From Desulfobacteraceae bacterium (GTDB lineage Bacteria > Desulfobacterota > DSM-4660 > Desulfatiglandales > B25-G16): DNA of 5,282 bases. Below the pieces are notes generated by a model, which saw only the letters and a list, made by a program, of their open reading frames with translations, was not told the DNA's origin and searched no databases. Position numbers and translations under genes: made by a program. Shown here in pieces: positions 1-4,518 of this stretch (the stretch's first letter is position 1; the number at the start of each line of letters is the position of its first letter). The stretch spans positions 1 to 5,282 of the forward strand of contig JAUWZC010000167.1 of assembly GCA_030615565.1 (NCBI GenBank), written 5' to 3'.

Positions 1-40
1 CATTCTCCCCAAGAAAATGTCTTTACAGGGTTTCAGATAT

Positions 41-145
41 CTTGCCAAATGGTTGACCCGTATTCCAGCTGATTTCATTTCAGTATTCTAACACAATACT
101 GAAATTTTTTGAAGTTTCAATATGATACAATCATAGCAGTAAGCT
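41..145 (-). repeat. A element, copy A0 (diverged, points off the left edge)
   Basis: This is a diverged copy of the 105-bp A element. Aligned to copy 1281-1385 without gaps (offset 1240), it keeps CTTGCCAAAT at +1, GATTTCATT at +31, a run of six T followed by G at 105-111, and ACAATCATAGCAGTAA at 127-142. The middle part differs and contains a perfect hairpin (77-87 with 95-105). On the minus strand it ends TGGCAAG, then ATAT, then CTGAA (32-36). It is oriented towards a gene that would lie left of the window. The repeat call is supported by exact box spacing; a promoter or regulatory role is inferred. Confidence 0.75.
77..110 (+). terminator. Hairpin plus T-run inside A0 (terminator-like on + strand)
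   Basis: ATTTCAGTATT (77-87) and AATACTGAAAT (95-105) form an 11-bp perfect stem with a 7-nt loop, and the T-run 105-110 follows at once. The shape fits an intrinsic terminator for plus-strand transcription. The stem is AT-rich and no plus-strand gene ends nearby, so it may instead be an operator-like dyad within the A element. The other A copies do not have this dyad. Confidence 0.35.
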
Positions 146-422
146 AATCCTCAGAAGCAATTCCGGGAACTACAAGATGTTGGGGTTGGCAAATTGAGGA
201 GCGGCACTACCCGATTTGGATTCTCAAAGCGATTTCGCACAGACTTCCCGCGAAGGCTAATCTATCTAATTGCGATACAAATATTGTATAATCCAAATTA
301 GCTTCTGGCGCTCTAATTCATCTTGAAATCGAAACTTCTTGGGGCCTGATCCTAGGTGCAGATATAGCAGAAAACAAAAGCGAAGCGAGGAATAAAACCT
401 ATACTGTATATGGGACGGAAAA
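143..422. other. Gene-free stretch with a nested hairpin and a short dispersed repeat
   Basis: No convincing ORF is seen in this AT-rich stretch between A0 and the ankyrin gene. A long-armed inverted repeat pairs 252-261 with 297-305 (GAAGCTAAT-type arms, one bulged G). It encloses a second perfect hairpin, ATACAA (275-280) and TTGTAT (284-289). A competing stem, TTCGC (234-238) with GCGAA (250-254), shares bases with the outer arm. TAATTCATCTTGAA at 314-327 recurs at 4687-4700. Confidence 0.5.
314..327 (+). repeat. C repeat, copy 1 (TAATTCATCTTGAA)
   Basis: This 14-bp identical string is shared with 4687-4700. In both places AAAC and then CTTGG follow a few bases later with a 2-nt spacing difference, which suggests a decayed repeat of about 25-30 bp. 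The 10-bp core TTCATCTTGA also occurs at 3049-3058. No function can be assigned. Confidence 0.45.
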
Positions 423-450
423 GAAAAGGTAGAGCCGTGGTTACCCTTCC
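423..450 (-). terminator. Possible intrinsic terminator of the ankyrin gene
   Basis: On the minus strand, GGAAGGGTA (450 down to 442) can pair with TACCTTTTC (431 down to 423). This gives nine pairs, two of them G-U, around a 10-nt loop, followed by TTTT. It starts about 55 nt after the ankyrin stop codon, which fits a gene end. The stem is not strong and the T-run is short, so the call is tentative. Confidence 0.35.
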
Positions 451-504
451 TCCATCCTTCTGGGCGTCTTCTGGATTATGATCAATTCGGTGGAGGCCGG
501 TAGA

Positions 505-756
505 TCATTCTTTCGCCCCAGCCTTCTTGAGCATCCGAACGATCTCTTTATGGCCCTCCCTTTTTGCCGCCATCAAGGCTGTACCGCCCTTATTGTCTTT
601 AGCGTTGACGTCAGCGCCCTTCGCCAGCAAGGCATGCACCTTCTCCGTGTCACCCTTCGACGCTGCTTCTATCAATGAGCTTGTTGTTGCGGGACGTCCA
701 GCGGCAAGGATAAACACAACTGCTACCAGTAAGTATAGATTAAGTCTGCACTTCAT
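505..756 (-). CDS. Small exported ankyrin-repeat protein
   Basis: An 83-aa protein. Residues 1-20 form a signal peptide: a short basic start (MKCR), a hydrophobic core at about 5-19 (LNLYLLVAVVFILAA), and a likely cleavage site near AAG-RP. It would be secreted or periplasmic; no lipobox Cys sits at the end of the hydrophobic stretch. The mature part is two ankyrin repeats: about 27-56 (LIEAASKGD...LLAKGADVNAKDN) and about 57-83 (GGTALMAAKREGH...LLKKAG-type end). Ankyrin repeats bind other proteins; the partner cannot be read from sequence. Two repeats is near the minimum for a stable fold, but the ends match normal family ends, so it looks complete (TGA stop). GGGAG (765-769) lies 8 nt before the ATG. 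Upstream lie the B1 leader repeat, then A1. Family call is secure; role unknown. Confidence 0.88.
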   Translation of the reverse strand: MKCRLNLYLLVAVVFILAAGRPATTSSLIEAASKGDTEKVHALLAKGADVNAKDNKGGTALMAAKREGHKEIVRMLKKAGAKE

Positions 757-764
757 ATTGATTA

Positions 765-769
765 CTCCC
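765..769 (-). promoter_or_regulatory. Ribosome binding site of the ankyrin gene
   Basis: GGGAG on the minus strand, 8 nt before ATG, supports the start at 756. Confidence 0.7.
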
Positions 770-953
770 TTACTCTCCGTAATAGCAATTGACGAGACGA
801 CCCTGTATCTTCTATTTTCAAATTAAACCCCCTGATACCGAATGGAACCCTTCCACGGTTACGTCCTCGCTTTCATCCTTAGGGGAGCTACAAAAGGTAC
901 AAAAGCAAGGATATTCATGGAAAGCCTAGATTGATCCAGGGAATTGAACCTCA

Positions 954-1022
954 AGCTCCCAACAGAACAGGACTTCTCTGCCAGGAGCACGGCTGGCACA
1001 TTTTGAGGGATTTCTCCATGGG
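954..1022 (-). repeat. B element, copy B1 (leader of the ankyrin gene)
   Basis: This 69-bp element matches 2845-2913 at 56 of 69 positions with no gaps. Nine of the 13 differences fall in one 11-bp block (971-981), which lies in the loop of a possible stem GCTCC (955-959) with GGAGC (984-988). It lies 197 bp upstream of the ankyrin start and downstream of A1 on the same strand, so it would be part of a long 5' leader. It could be a structured cis-regulatory RNA. Read on the minus strand it also opens a short frame beginning MEKSLKMCQPCSW and ending after 22 codons at TGA, but no good ribosome binding site precedes it. No known riboswitch class is recognised. Confidence 0.7.
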
Positions 1023-1280
1023 AAGAATAACTATTAAAATATTTGGAGATTCTTACTATTTAGAATACCACAAGAGCAATAAAAGTCAAGACAAAATTAT
1101 TAGGTAGAAAAAACGGATGGAAAATACCGATTATTAGAAAACCAATAGGTGGGATCTGATAAGGATTATTTTCTGGTTTACTTTTTTTAAGAGGTGCTGC
1201 ATTGCTTTATAGGCCAAAATTACTCATGGAATTGTAACAATATATTGTGGGAGGAAAAGGTAAGCGAACAATTCACTATA
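1023..1280. other. AT-rich leader between A1 and B1, no gene seen
   Basis: No ORF, tRNA-like or strong dyad structure is seen in this stretch. If A1 carries the promoter, this would be the first part of an approximately 500-nt leader of the ankyrin gene. Confidence 0.4.
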
Positions 1281-1385
1281 CGTGCCATAATCAATCGTAC
1301 AGCCAAATTAGATTTTATTCAAGGTTTCGTTTGGTAGTCATAAGTTTTTTGGCTTCCGATTTCTCAACAATCATAGCAGTAATCG
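1281..1385 (-). repeat. A element, copy A1 (full length, upstream of the ankyrin gene)
   Basis: This is the reference copy of A. Its first 76 bp match 3252-3327 at 74 positions and 4519-4594 at 72. A 10-bp variable spacer follows, then ACAATCATAGCAGTAATCG (1367-1385), identical to 4605-4623. Read on the minus strand it has three parts: an upstream box TTACTGCTATGATTGT, an A-tract, and a right end TGGCACG followed by TATA and GTGAA (1272-1276). That end resembles a sigma-54 -24 box with a non-canonical -12. A sigma-70-like pair is also present: TTGAAT (1317-1322), 17 bp, TACGAT (1294-1299). It lies 524 bp upstream of the ankyrin start. Confidence 0.88.
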
Positions 1386-1432
1386 TTAGTCAAAGGTCAT
1401 AAATAAATGGTTATGATAGGGGTACATAAAAG

Positions 1433-1605
1433 AAAGGCAGGGCCATTTCTGGCTCTAGGCGTTTACTAAAGGTGTTAAAAACATCTGAAATTAATCAACA
1501 ATTACCTTTTATTCCAATATGTTATGCTTGATGCTATTTTAGCAAGATATCTTGTTGAAAAACTTCAACACCTTTGGGTAATGGCTTGTCTCTGGCCCTG
1601 CCTTT
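1433..1605. mobile_element. MITE-like 173-bp inverted-repeat element
   Basis: The outer arms AAAGGCAGGGCCA (1433-1445) and TGGCCCTGCCTTT (1593-1605) are perfect 13-bp inverted repeats. A second perfect pair lies inside: AAAGGTGTT (1468-1476) and AACACCTTT (1567-1575). The inside also has local hairpins: TGCTA-TTT-TAGCA (1532-1544) and GTTGAA-AAAC-TTCAAC (1554-1569). It has no coding capacity. This is how a small non-autonomous element looks, but no target-site duplication is visible at the ends. It starts 33 nt after the stop of the secreted-protein gene, so it could instead be a large 3'-UTR hairpin; on the minus strand the distal arm runs into TTTCTTTT, as a terminator would. Confidence 0.5.
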
Positions 1606-1638
1606 GCTATTCCTAGGTGTATGAACTTACTTGTTTCC

Positions 1639-2748
1639 CTACTTCAAGATCCGTACACAATCACTACCCTCTATAGGTGTCCCATCGCTCAAGTTACCCG
1701 TAAGGGTCAGCACTAAATCATCAACATCGTTGACATCACCTAGTGAACCTATGATGGACTGAGTACAGAACTTAAGGATCAAATCATCAAATCCGTCACC
1801 AGCCTCTGTAGTGCAGTCACAAACATCTTGGCGATCCACAACCGGTCTACTCACATCTTCCACTCTACTACGAATAGGAGCAATTCCTTCTAGCCGGATG
1901 GATGCTGGATCGATATCGGTTACATCAAATTCATCGGAACCTAGAATGGCAACTGGCAGTACCGCCTTACTCTTCACGTTGAGAGGATTCGGACAGGAAG
2001 TGGGCTTGATATCAATCAAGATGGGTTGCTGGTCGGTTGTAGAGGATGTAATGGATATCTCATATCTTATTCCTACAGGAATTTTACTGGTTTCCCCTTC
2101 CAACCTTACCCAATTGTCGGGATCATCGGGATCAAGAAAGCCGTCAGGCGGGTTAAGCCAGTAGTAAGGTGTGCATACACCCGATTCATCAACGTGGATT
2201 TTTAAACCTATAGAAGAATATCCACTTAGCTCCGTGAAAATTAAAAAACCGGATTCGTCCTGGAATACTATGCCTTTCCAGTTGTTCTTATAAGTACTGC
2301 CTATACCTAAACCTACTGATTCATTCCATGGGTAATTCCCGATGCTTATAGTAAAAGAATATCCAGGGTCCGGTGGCCCTGCTCGTAAGTTGACAACAAA
2401 ATCAGCATCGTGAACTGATAGCCATTCACCAGAACTATCGTAATTTGGCATGCCTACAGATGTGTGAGGATCCATTACAGTAAGGCTTAGAGTGCCATCC
2501 CCTGTCAGGCATATACCATCTGAGTTCTCAAACCACACGTAGGGTGGCTTTGTCAATTTTGTTCCCGCATCTCCAGTGAAATCGTCCCCACTCCATAAAT
2601 CTCCGGCAATAGTATATACATCACCATGATTGCTCCATGATACAGAACCAACATAAAAAGTGTAAGGGTTTGCTTGCAACGTACTGGCGGATAAAACCAA
2701 GATGAAGGCTATCGCAAACATTTCGAAGCTTTTCTTAAAAGCTCTCAT
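1639..2748 (-). CDS. Secreted protein with C-terminal IDIKP/CPNPLN module
   Basis: A 369-aa exported protein. Residues 1-26 are a signal peptide (MRAFKKSFEM, hydrophobic 11-20, cleavage expected after LQA at 26). Residues 27-235 are rich in Gly, Asp, Trp and Tyr and look like beta-sandwich material (GIVFQDESGFLIF, LKIHVDESG, PVGIRYEISI); I do not recognise this part, though a lectin/LamG-like fold is possible. Residues 243-369 hold a module I recognise from secreted proteins of environmental bacteria and some archaea: ILIDIKPTSCPNPLNVKSKA, VLPVAILGSDEFDV, DPASIRLEG, then DGFDDLILKF and DLVLTLTGNL...GTPIEGSDCVRIL. Its function is unknown to me; the Asp-rich loops (DGFDDL, DVNDVDD) could bind calcium. 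ATG at 2748 is chosen because AAGGAGG lies 5 nt before it; an ATG 15 nt upstream overlaps that site. Upstream lie B2 and A2. Confidence 0.88.
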   Translation of the reverse strand: MRAFKKSFEMFAIAFILVLSASTLQANPYTFYVGSVSWSNHGDVYTIAGDLWSGDDFTGDAGTKLTKPPYVWFENSDGICLTGDGTLSLTVMDPHTSVGMPNYDSSGEWLSVHDADFVVNLRAGPPDPGYSFTISIGNYPWNESVGLGIGSTYKNNWKGIVFQDESGFLIFTELSGYSSIGLKIHVDESGVCTPYYWLNPPDGFLDPDDPDNWVRLEGETSKIPVGIRYEISITSSTTDQQPILIDIKPTSCPNPLNVKSKAVLPVAILGSDEFDVTDIDPASIRLEGIAPIRSRVEDVSRPVVDRQDVCDCTTEAGDGFDDLILKFCTQSIIGSLGDVNDVDDLVLTLTGNLSDGTPIEGSDCVRILK

Positions 2749-2753
2749 ACTTG

Positions 2754-2760
2754 CCTCCTT
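2754..2760 (-). promoter_or_regulatory. Ribosome binding site deciding the start of the secreted-protein gene
   Basis: AAGGAGG on the minus strand lies 5 nt before ATG at 2748. The in-frame ATG at 2763 overlaps this site and has no site of its own, so the shorter protein is favoured. Confidence 0.85.
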
Positions 2761-2844
2761 CATTTAAATTTACAACGGTTATTCATCCGATTTAACAACC
2801 TAATTATCGGAAAAATGAGTATAGAAGATTAAGCAAGAAAATCT

Positions 2845-2913
2845 AGCTCCCAACAGAACAGCTACATCCTATCAGGAGCACGGCATGCACATTTTGAGTG
2901 GTTTCTCCATGGG
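2845..2913 (-). repeat. B element, copy B2 (leader of the secreted-protein gene)
   Basis: This is the second copy of the 69-bp B repeat, 96 bp upstream of the secreted-protein start. The arms GCTCC (2846-2850) and GGAGC (2875-2879) are kept while the loop between them has diverged from B1, which suits a conserved stem with a free loop. As minus-strand RNA the stem is followed by ATTTTCTT. It also reads as a very short frame, MEKPLKMCMPCS, then TGA and TAG, with GAGGG 9 nt before its ATG. It is either a structured leader or a tiny peptide; the choice cannot be made from two copies. Confidence 0.7.
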
Positions 2914-3251
2914 GCATTACCCTCAATCAGGATTAAAAGGCGGAGAAAACAAACTAATCCGTTATTTTATATATGCAAAAATCATGCAAGATTAAGCAGA
3001 TAGAAGATTGCTTAGGATTTCAAATAGTTGAGGTAACCTTACTGAAGCTTCATCTTGAGATGTGTAAAAGAATACAAACATTATGGGAAATTAATTTCCA
3101 CTTGTTGGTAAGATTTTAAATACTTTTAATGGAGGGAATTGGGGTCAAAGGAAATATAATTGACATGCGTTTATCAAAGAGAAAGGTTATTAAATGAGAT
3201 ATTATGATCTACATATTGTGGTTTCTGACTACGTCTCAAAAGTACACAATG
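2914..3251. other. AT-rich leader between A2 and B2, no gene seen
   Basis: No ORF is supported here. It contains a perfect 14-bp palindrome GGAAATTAATTTCC (3086-3099), the third TTCATCTTGA (3049-3058), and AGATTAAGCA at 2989-2998, which repeats 2826-2835 on the other side of B2. If A2 is the promoter region, this is the early part of an approximately 500-nt leader. Confidence 0.4.
3086..3099. promoter_or_regulatory. Perfect 14-bp palindrome, operator-like
   Basis: GGAAATTAATTTCC is its own reverse complement. It lies about 150 bp downstream of A2 on the gene strand and upstream of B2. It could be a dimeric repressor site, but a palindrome of this size in AT-rich DNA can arise by chance. Confidence 0.3.
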
Positions 3252-3327
3252 CGTGCCATAATTGATCGTACAGCCAAATTAGATTTTATTCAAGGTTTCG
3301 TTTGGTAGTCATAAGTTTTTTGGCTTC
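3252..3327 (-). repeat. A element, copy A2 (truncated, upstream of the secreted-protein gene)
   Basis: This 76-bp copy differs from A1 at only two positions (near 3263-3264). Identity stops sharply at 3327: the distal box ACAATCATAGCAGTAA, expected at 3338, is absent, and the stop codon of the small membrane protein sits exactly there. On the minus strand its end reads TGGCACG, CATT, GTGTA (3243-3247). It lies 503 bp upstream of the secreted-protein start. The loss of the distal box suggests a deletion or insertion joined the membrane-protein gene to this copy. Confidence 0.85.
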
Positions 3328-3337
3328 AAACCTTTTA

Positions 3338-3544
3338 CTATTTCAATGTCCCCAATATATTTGCAATTACCTCAGCCCCAGCACCACTTCTCCAAAGATA
3401 TAAACCTACACCTAGAACTATCAACGCAATGATATAAAAAAATCTATTCTCGCCAATATCTGCAGTGAATAGTTTTTTCAAAAAATACAACATTAGCAAT
3501 ACGATTATTGCCGTAATTATGTTAACCGCATTCAAATATTCCAT
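3338..3544 (-). CDS. Small two-TM membrane protein, unknown function
   Basis: A 68-aa protein that I do not recognise. Residues 7-22 (VNIITAIIVLLMLYFL) and about 35-51 (FFYIIALIVLGVGLYLW) are two membrane spans. Between them is a short polar loop (KKLFTADIGENR) with KK on one side, and a small Gly/Ala-rich C-terminal tail (RSGAGAEVIANILGTLK) follows. The hydrophobic pattern, GGGAG (3551-3555) 6 nt before the ATG and a clean TAG stop support a real gene. Such short proteins are often accessory subunits, regulators of other membrane proteins or small toxins, but nothing here chooses between these. The stop codon is 10 bp from the truncated A2 copy. Its own upstream A-type element is the diverged copy 3779-3883, 234 bp before the start. 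Confidence 0.7.
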   Translation of the reverse strand: MEYLNAVNIITAIIVLLMLYFLKKLFTADIGENRFFYIIALIVLGVGLYLWRSGAGAEVIANILGTLK

Positions 3545-3550
3545 CGATAT

Positions 3551-3555
3551 CTCCC
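3551..3555 (-). promoter_or_regulatory. Ribosome binding site of the small membrane protein
   Basis: GGGAG on the minus strand lies 6 nt before ATG at 3544, which supports both the start and the reality of this small gene. Confidence 0.65.
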
Positions 3556-3639
3556 TATTTCCTGAAAATTATTTAATAGAGTTTATACCCTCACAGGGAA
3601 ACCAATTATCTCACTCATGATATTTAGAATCCTTCACTG

Positions 3640-3664
3640 AACATTTTAAAAAAAAATGTTTTTC
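3640..3664. terminator. AT-only hairpin with T-run in the leader of the membrane-protein gene
   Basis: AACATTTT (3640-3647) pairs with AAAATGTT (3653-3660) over a five-A loop, and further T follow on the plus strand. Without GC pairs the stem is weak. On the minus strand it would sit in the leader between the A element 3779-3883 and the start at 3544. It might attenuate transcription or be incidental to the A-rich composition. Confidence 0.25.
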
Positions 3665-3778
3665 TGTAAACCTCATTCTGAATACGATCTCGTTACACTT
3701 TTCGATAAAGACATAATTGATGGTGAACTCTATGTTCCTTTTTTTACATTCATCTAAGTGTACTAGGATTTCAGTTTA

Positions 3779-3883
3779 CGTGCCATAGTGGAAAGCCACT
3801 ATCAATCTGATTTTATTTCAGTATTGATACAGTAATCATAACCTTATCGGTTTCTTATTTTGCAAGATCCATAGCTGTTATGT
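3779..3883 (-). repeat. A element, diverged copy (upstream of the small membrane protein)
   Basis: Aligned to A1 at a constant offset of 2498 with no gaps, this copy keeps CGTGCCATA (3779-3787) and GATTTTATT (3809-3817). At 3865-3883 it has a weak match to the distal box centred on CATAGC-GT (3870-3878). On the minus strand it ends TGGCACG, TAAA, CTGAA (3770-3774), the same downstream arrangement as A0 and A1. It also holds a private hairpin, ATAGTGG (3785-3791) with CCACTAT (3796-3802). Most bases between the boxes differ, so what is kept is the spaced boxes; that favours a protein-binding or promoter role over a freshly copied mobile repeat. Confidence 0.65.
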
Positions 3884-3977
3884 ACTCTTTCGTCTCAAAC
3901 CTATGCAGAAATCCGGAATGAAGTTATTAGGCTCTATTTACCCCTTGCAGGCCCCTCACCTGCCAGGAGGTATATGT

Positions 3978-3998
3978 TCAAAGGGGGCGCACCAGGGC
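3978..3998 (+). repeat. Left arm of the inverted repeat enclosing the GYD gene
   Basis: GGGGGCGC, A, CCAGGGC (3983-3998) is the reverse complement of 4344-4358 apart from one inserted A at 3991. TTCA (3978-3981) next to it is also mirrored, near 4361-4364. It lies 29 nt past the GYD stop codon. The GC content is far above that of the surrounding DNA. Confidence 0.6.
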
Positions 3999-4001
3999 TT
4001 T

Positions 4002-4014
4002 CTAACAGGGTTAG
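4002..4014. repeat. Short perfect dyad after the GYD gene
   Basis: CTAAC (4002-4006) and GTTAG (4010-4014) form a perfect 5-bp dyad with a 3-nt loop, 13 nt past the stop codon of the GYD gene. No T-run follows on the minus strand, so it is not called a terminator. Confidence 0.3.
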
Positions 4015-4026
4015 CTCAACAACTCC

Positions 4027-4320
4027 TCAAGGAAGAGCAGAAATGATCTTCCGGTATTCGTCCTCTGTAAAGGCACGAAGGGTCTCCGTGCGTACGGCAC
4101 CCGCCGAACCAATAGAGAGACCTAACTTAGCTACTGTTTCATCGTCTGGCGCCTCACAGACACAGACGATGTCATACTGGCCCATTACCAGGTAAAACTC
4201 TTTCAACTCTGCCCCCATGGCCTGAAATGCTTTTTTGACCGTGTCGAGCCGGGCGGGACTCTCCTTGATGTTCTCTATGCCTTTCTGCGTATAATGGACT
4301 AACAAGATATAGGTTGCCAT
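4027..4320 (-). CDS. GYD-domain protein
   Basis: A 97-aa cytoplasmic protein that matches the GYD family (Pfam GYD, function unknown) over its full length. Visible features are the opening strand MATYILLVHYTQKGIENIKESPARL, a helix (DTVKKAFQAMGAELKEFYLVM), the family signature GQYDIVCVCEAPDDETVAKL at about 50-69 in its G-(Q/R)-YD form, and the closing S-x-G-x-x-R-T-ETLRAFTEDEY (about 74-90). It is predicted to fold as a small ferredoxin-like alpha/beta unit and probably dimerise; no substrate is established. The start at 4320 is chosen over an upstream ATG at 4371 because AAGGAGGT lies 6 nt before it and the extra 17 residues are a Gly/Pro stretch overlapping that site. The gene is richer in GC than its surroundings and sits inside an inverted repeat. 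Confidence 0.93.
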   Translation of the reverse strand: MATYILLVHYTQKGIENIKESPARLDTVKKAFQAMGAELKEFYLVMGQYDIVCVCEAPDDETVAKLGLSIGSAGAVRTETLRAFTEDEYRKIISALP

Positions 4321-4326
4321 TGTACC

Positions 4327-4334
4327 ACCTCCTT
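4327..4334 (-). promoter_or_regulatory. Ribosome binding site deciding the GYD start
   Basis: AAGGAGGT on the minus strand lies 6 nt before ATG at 4320, close to an ideal site. It rules against the in-frame ATG at 4371. Confidence 0.88.
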
Positions 4335-4343
4335 TCATACCTG

Positions 4344-4364
4344 GCCCTGGGCGCCCCCCTGAAA
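4344..4364 (-). repeat. Right arm of the inverted repeat enclosing the GYD gene
   Basis: GCCCTGGGCGCCCCC (4344-4358) mirrors 3983-3998 and lies just upstream of the GYD ribosome binding site. In a transcript the two arms could pair and bring the ends of the GYD message together; in DNA they look like the ends of a 387-bp single-gene unit. No flanking duplication is evident. Confidence 0.6.
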
Positions 4365-4518
4365 GCGTCACCTCACTGATTCAAAGACCAGAAAGTTTTT
4401 CAAGTCAAGAAAAATAGACCTTCAGAATCGCTCCAGAATTGACGATTTTGCCCTGACGAAATTAGGGTAAGCCAACAAGATATTGTGTTAGCACTCTATA
4501 GCCGTGTTTGATAGACTT

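Noticed and set aside
1..3. ATG on the minus strand at the left edge with GGGGAG before it
   Set aside because: The purine-rich site is only 1 nt from the ATG, too close for a normal ribosome site, and no coding sequence is visible beyond the edge.
478..826. Plus-strand frames at 478-678 and 527-826
   Set aside because: They lie opposite the ankyrin gene, have no ribosome sites and give no recognisable protein; they are shadows of the minus-strand gene.
428..868. CCGTGG/CCACGG pair flanking the ankyrin gene as mobile-element ends
   Set aside because: Only about 6 bp are truly complementary, and the neighbouring bases do not continue the match.
921..960. tRNA T-arm look-alike GGTTCAATTCC on the minus strand next to B1
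   Set aside because: The arm stem pairs poorly, and no acceptor, D or anticodon arms can be placed around it.
1281..1385. A element as an integron attC site
   Set aside because: Length and the one-gene-per-interval layout fit, but the ends are not complementary RYYYAAC/GTTRRRY boxes. The only stem (AGCCAAA with TTTGGCT) is broken by an uncompensated change in A3.
1811..2164. Plus-strand frame of 117 codons
   Set aside because: It lies fully opposite the secreted-protein gene and has Ser/Thr-rich composition typical of an antisense shadow.
2826..2998. AGATTAAGCA on both sides of B2 as a target-site duplication
   Set aside because: The copies are 9 and 75 bp away from the B2 ends, so they do not flank it, and B1 has no such pair.
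3974..4195. Plus-strand frame of 73 codons
   Set aside because: It overlaps the GYD gene in antisense, and its product has no domain-like features.
4321..4371. Longer GYD protein starting at 4371
   Set aside because: The added residues are a Gly/Pro run that covers the AAGGAGGT ribosome site of the ATG at 4320, where the family fold begins.
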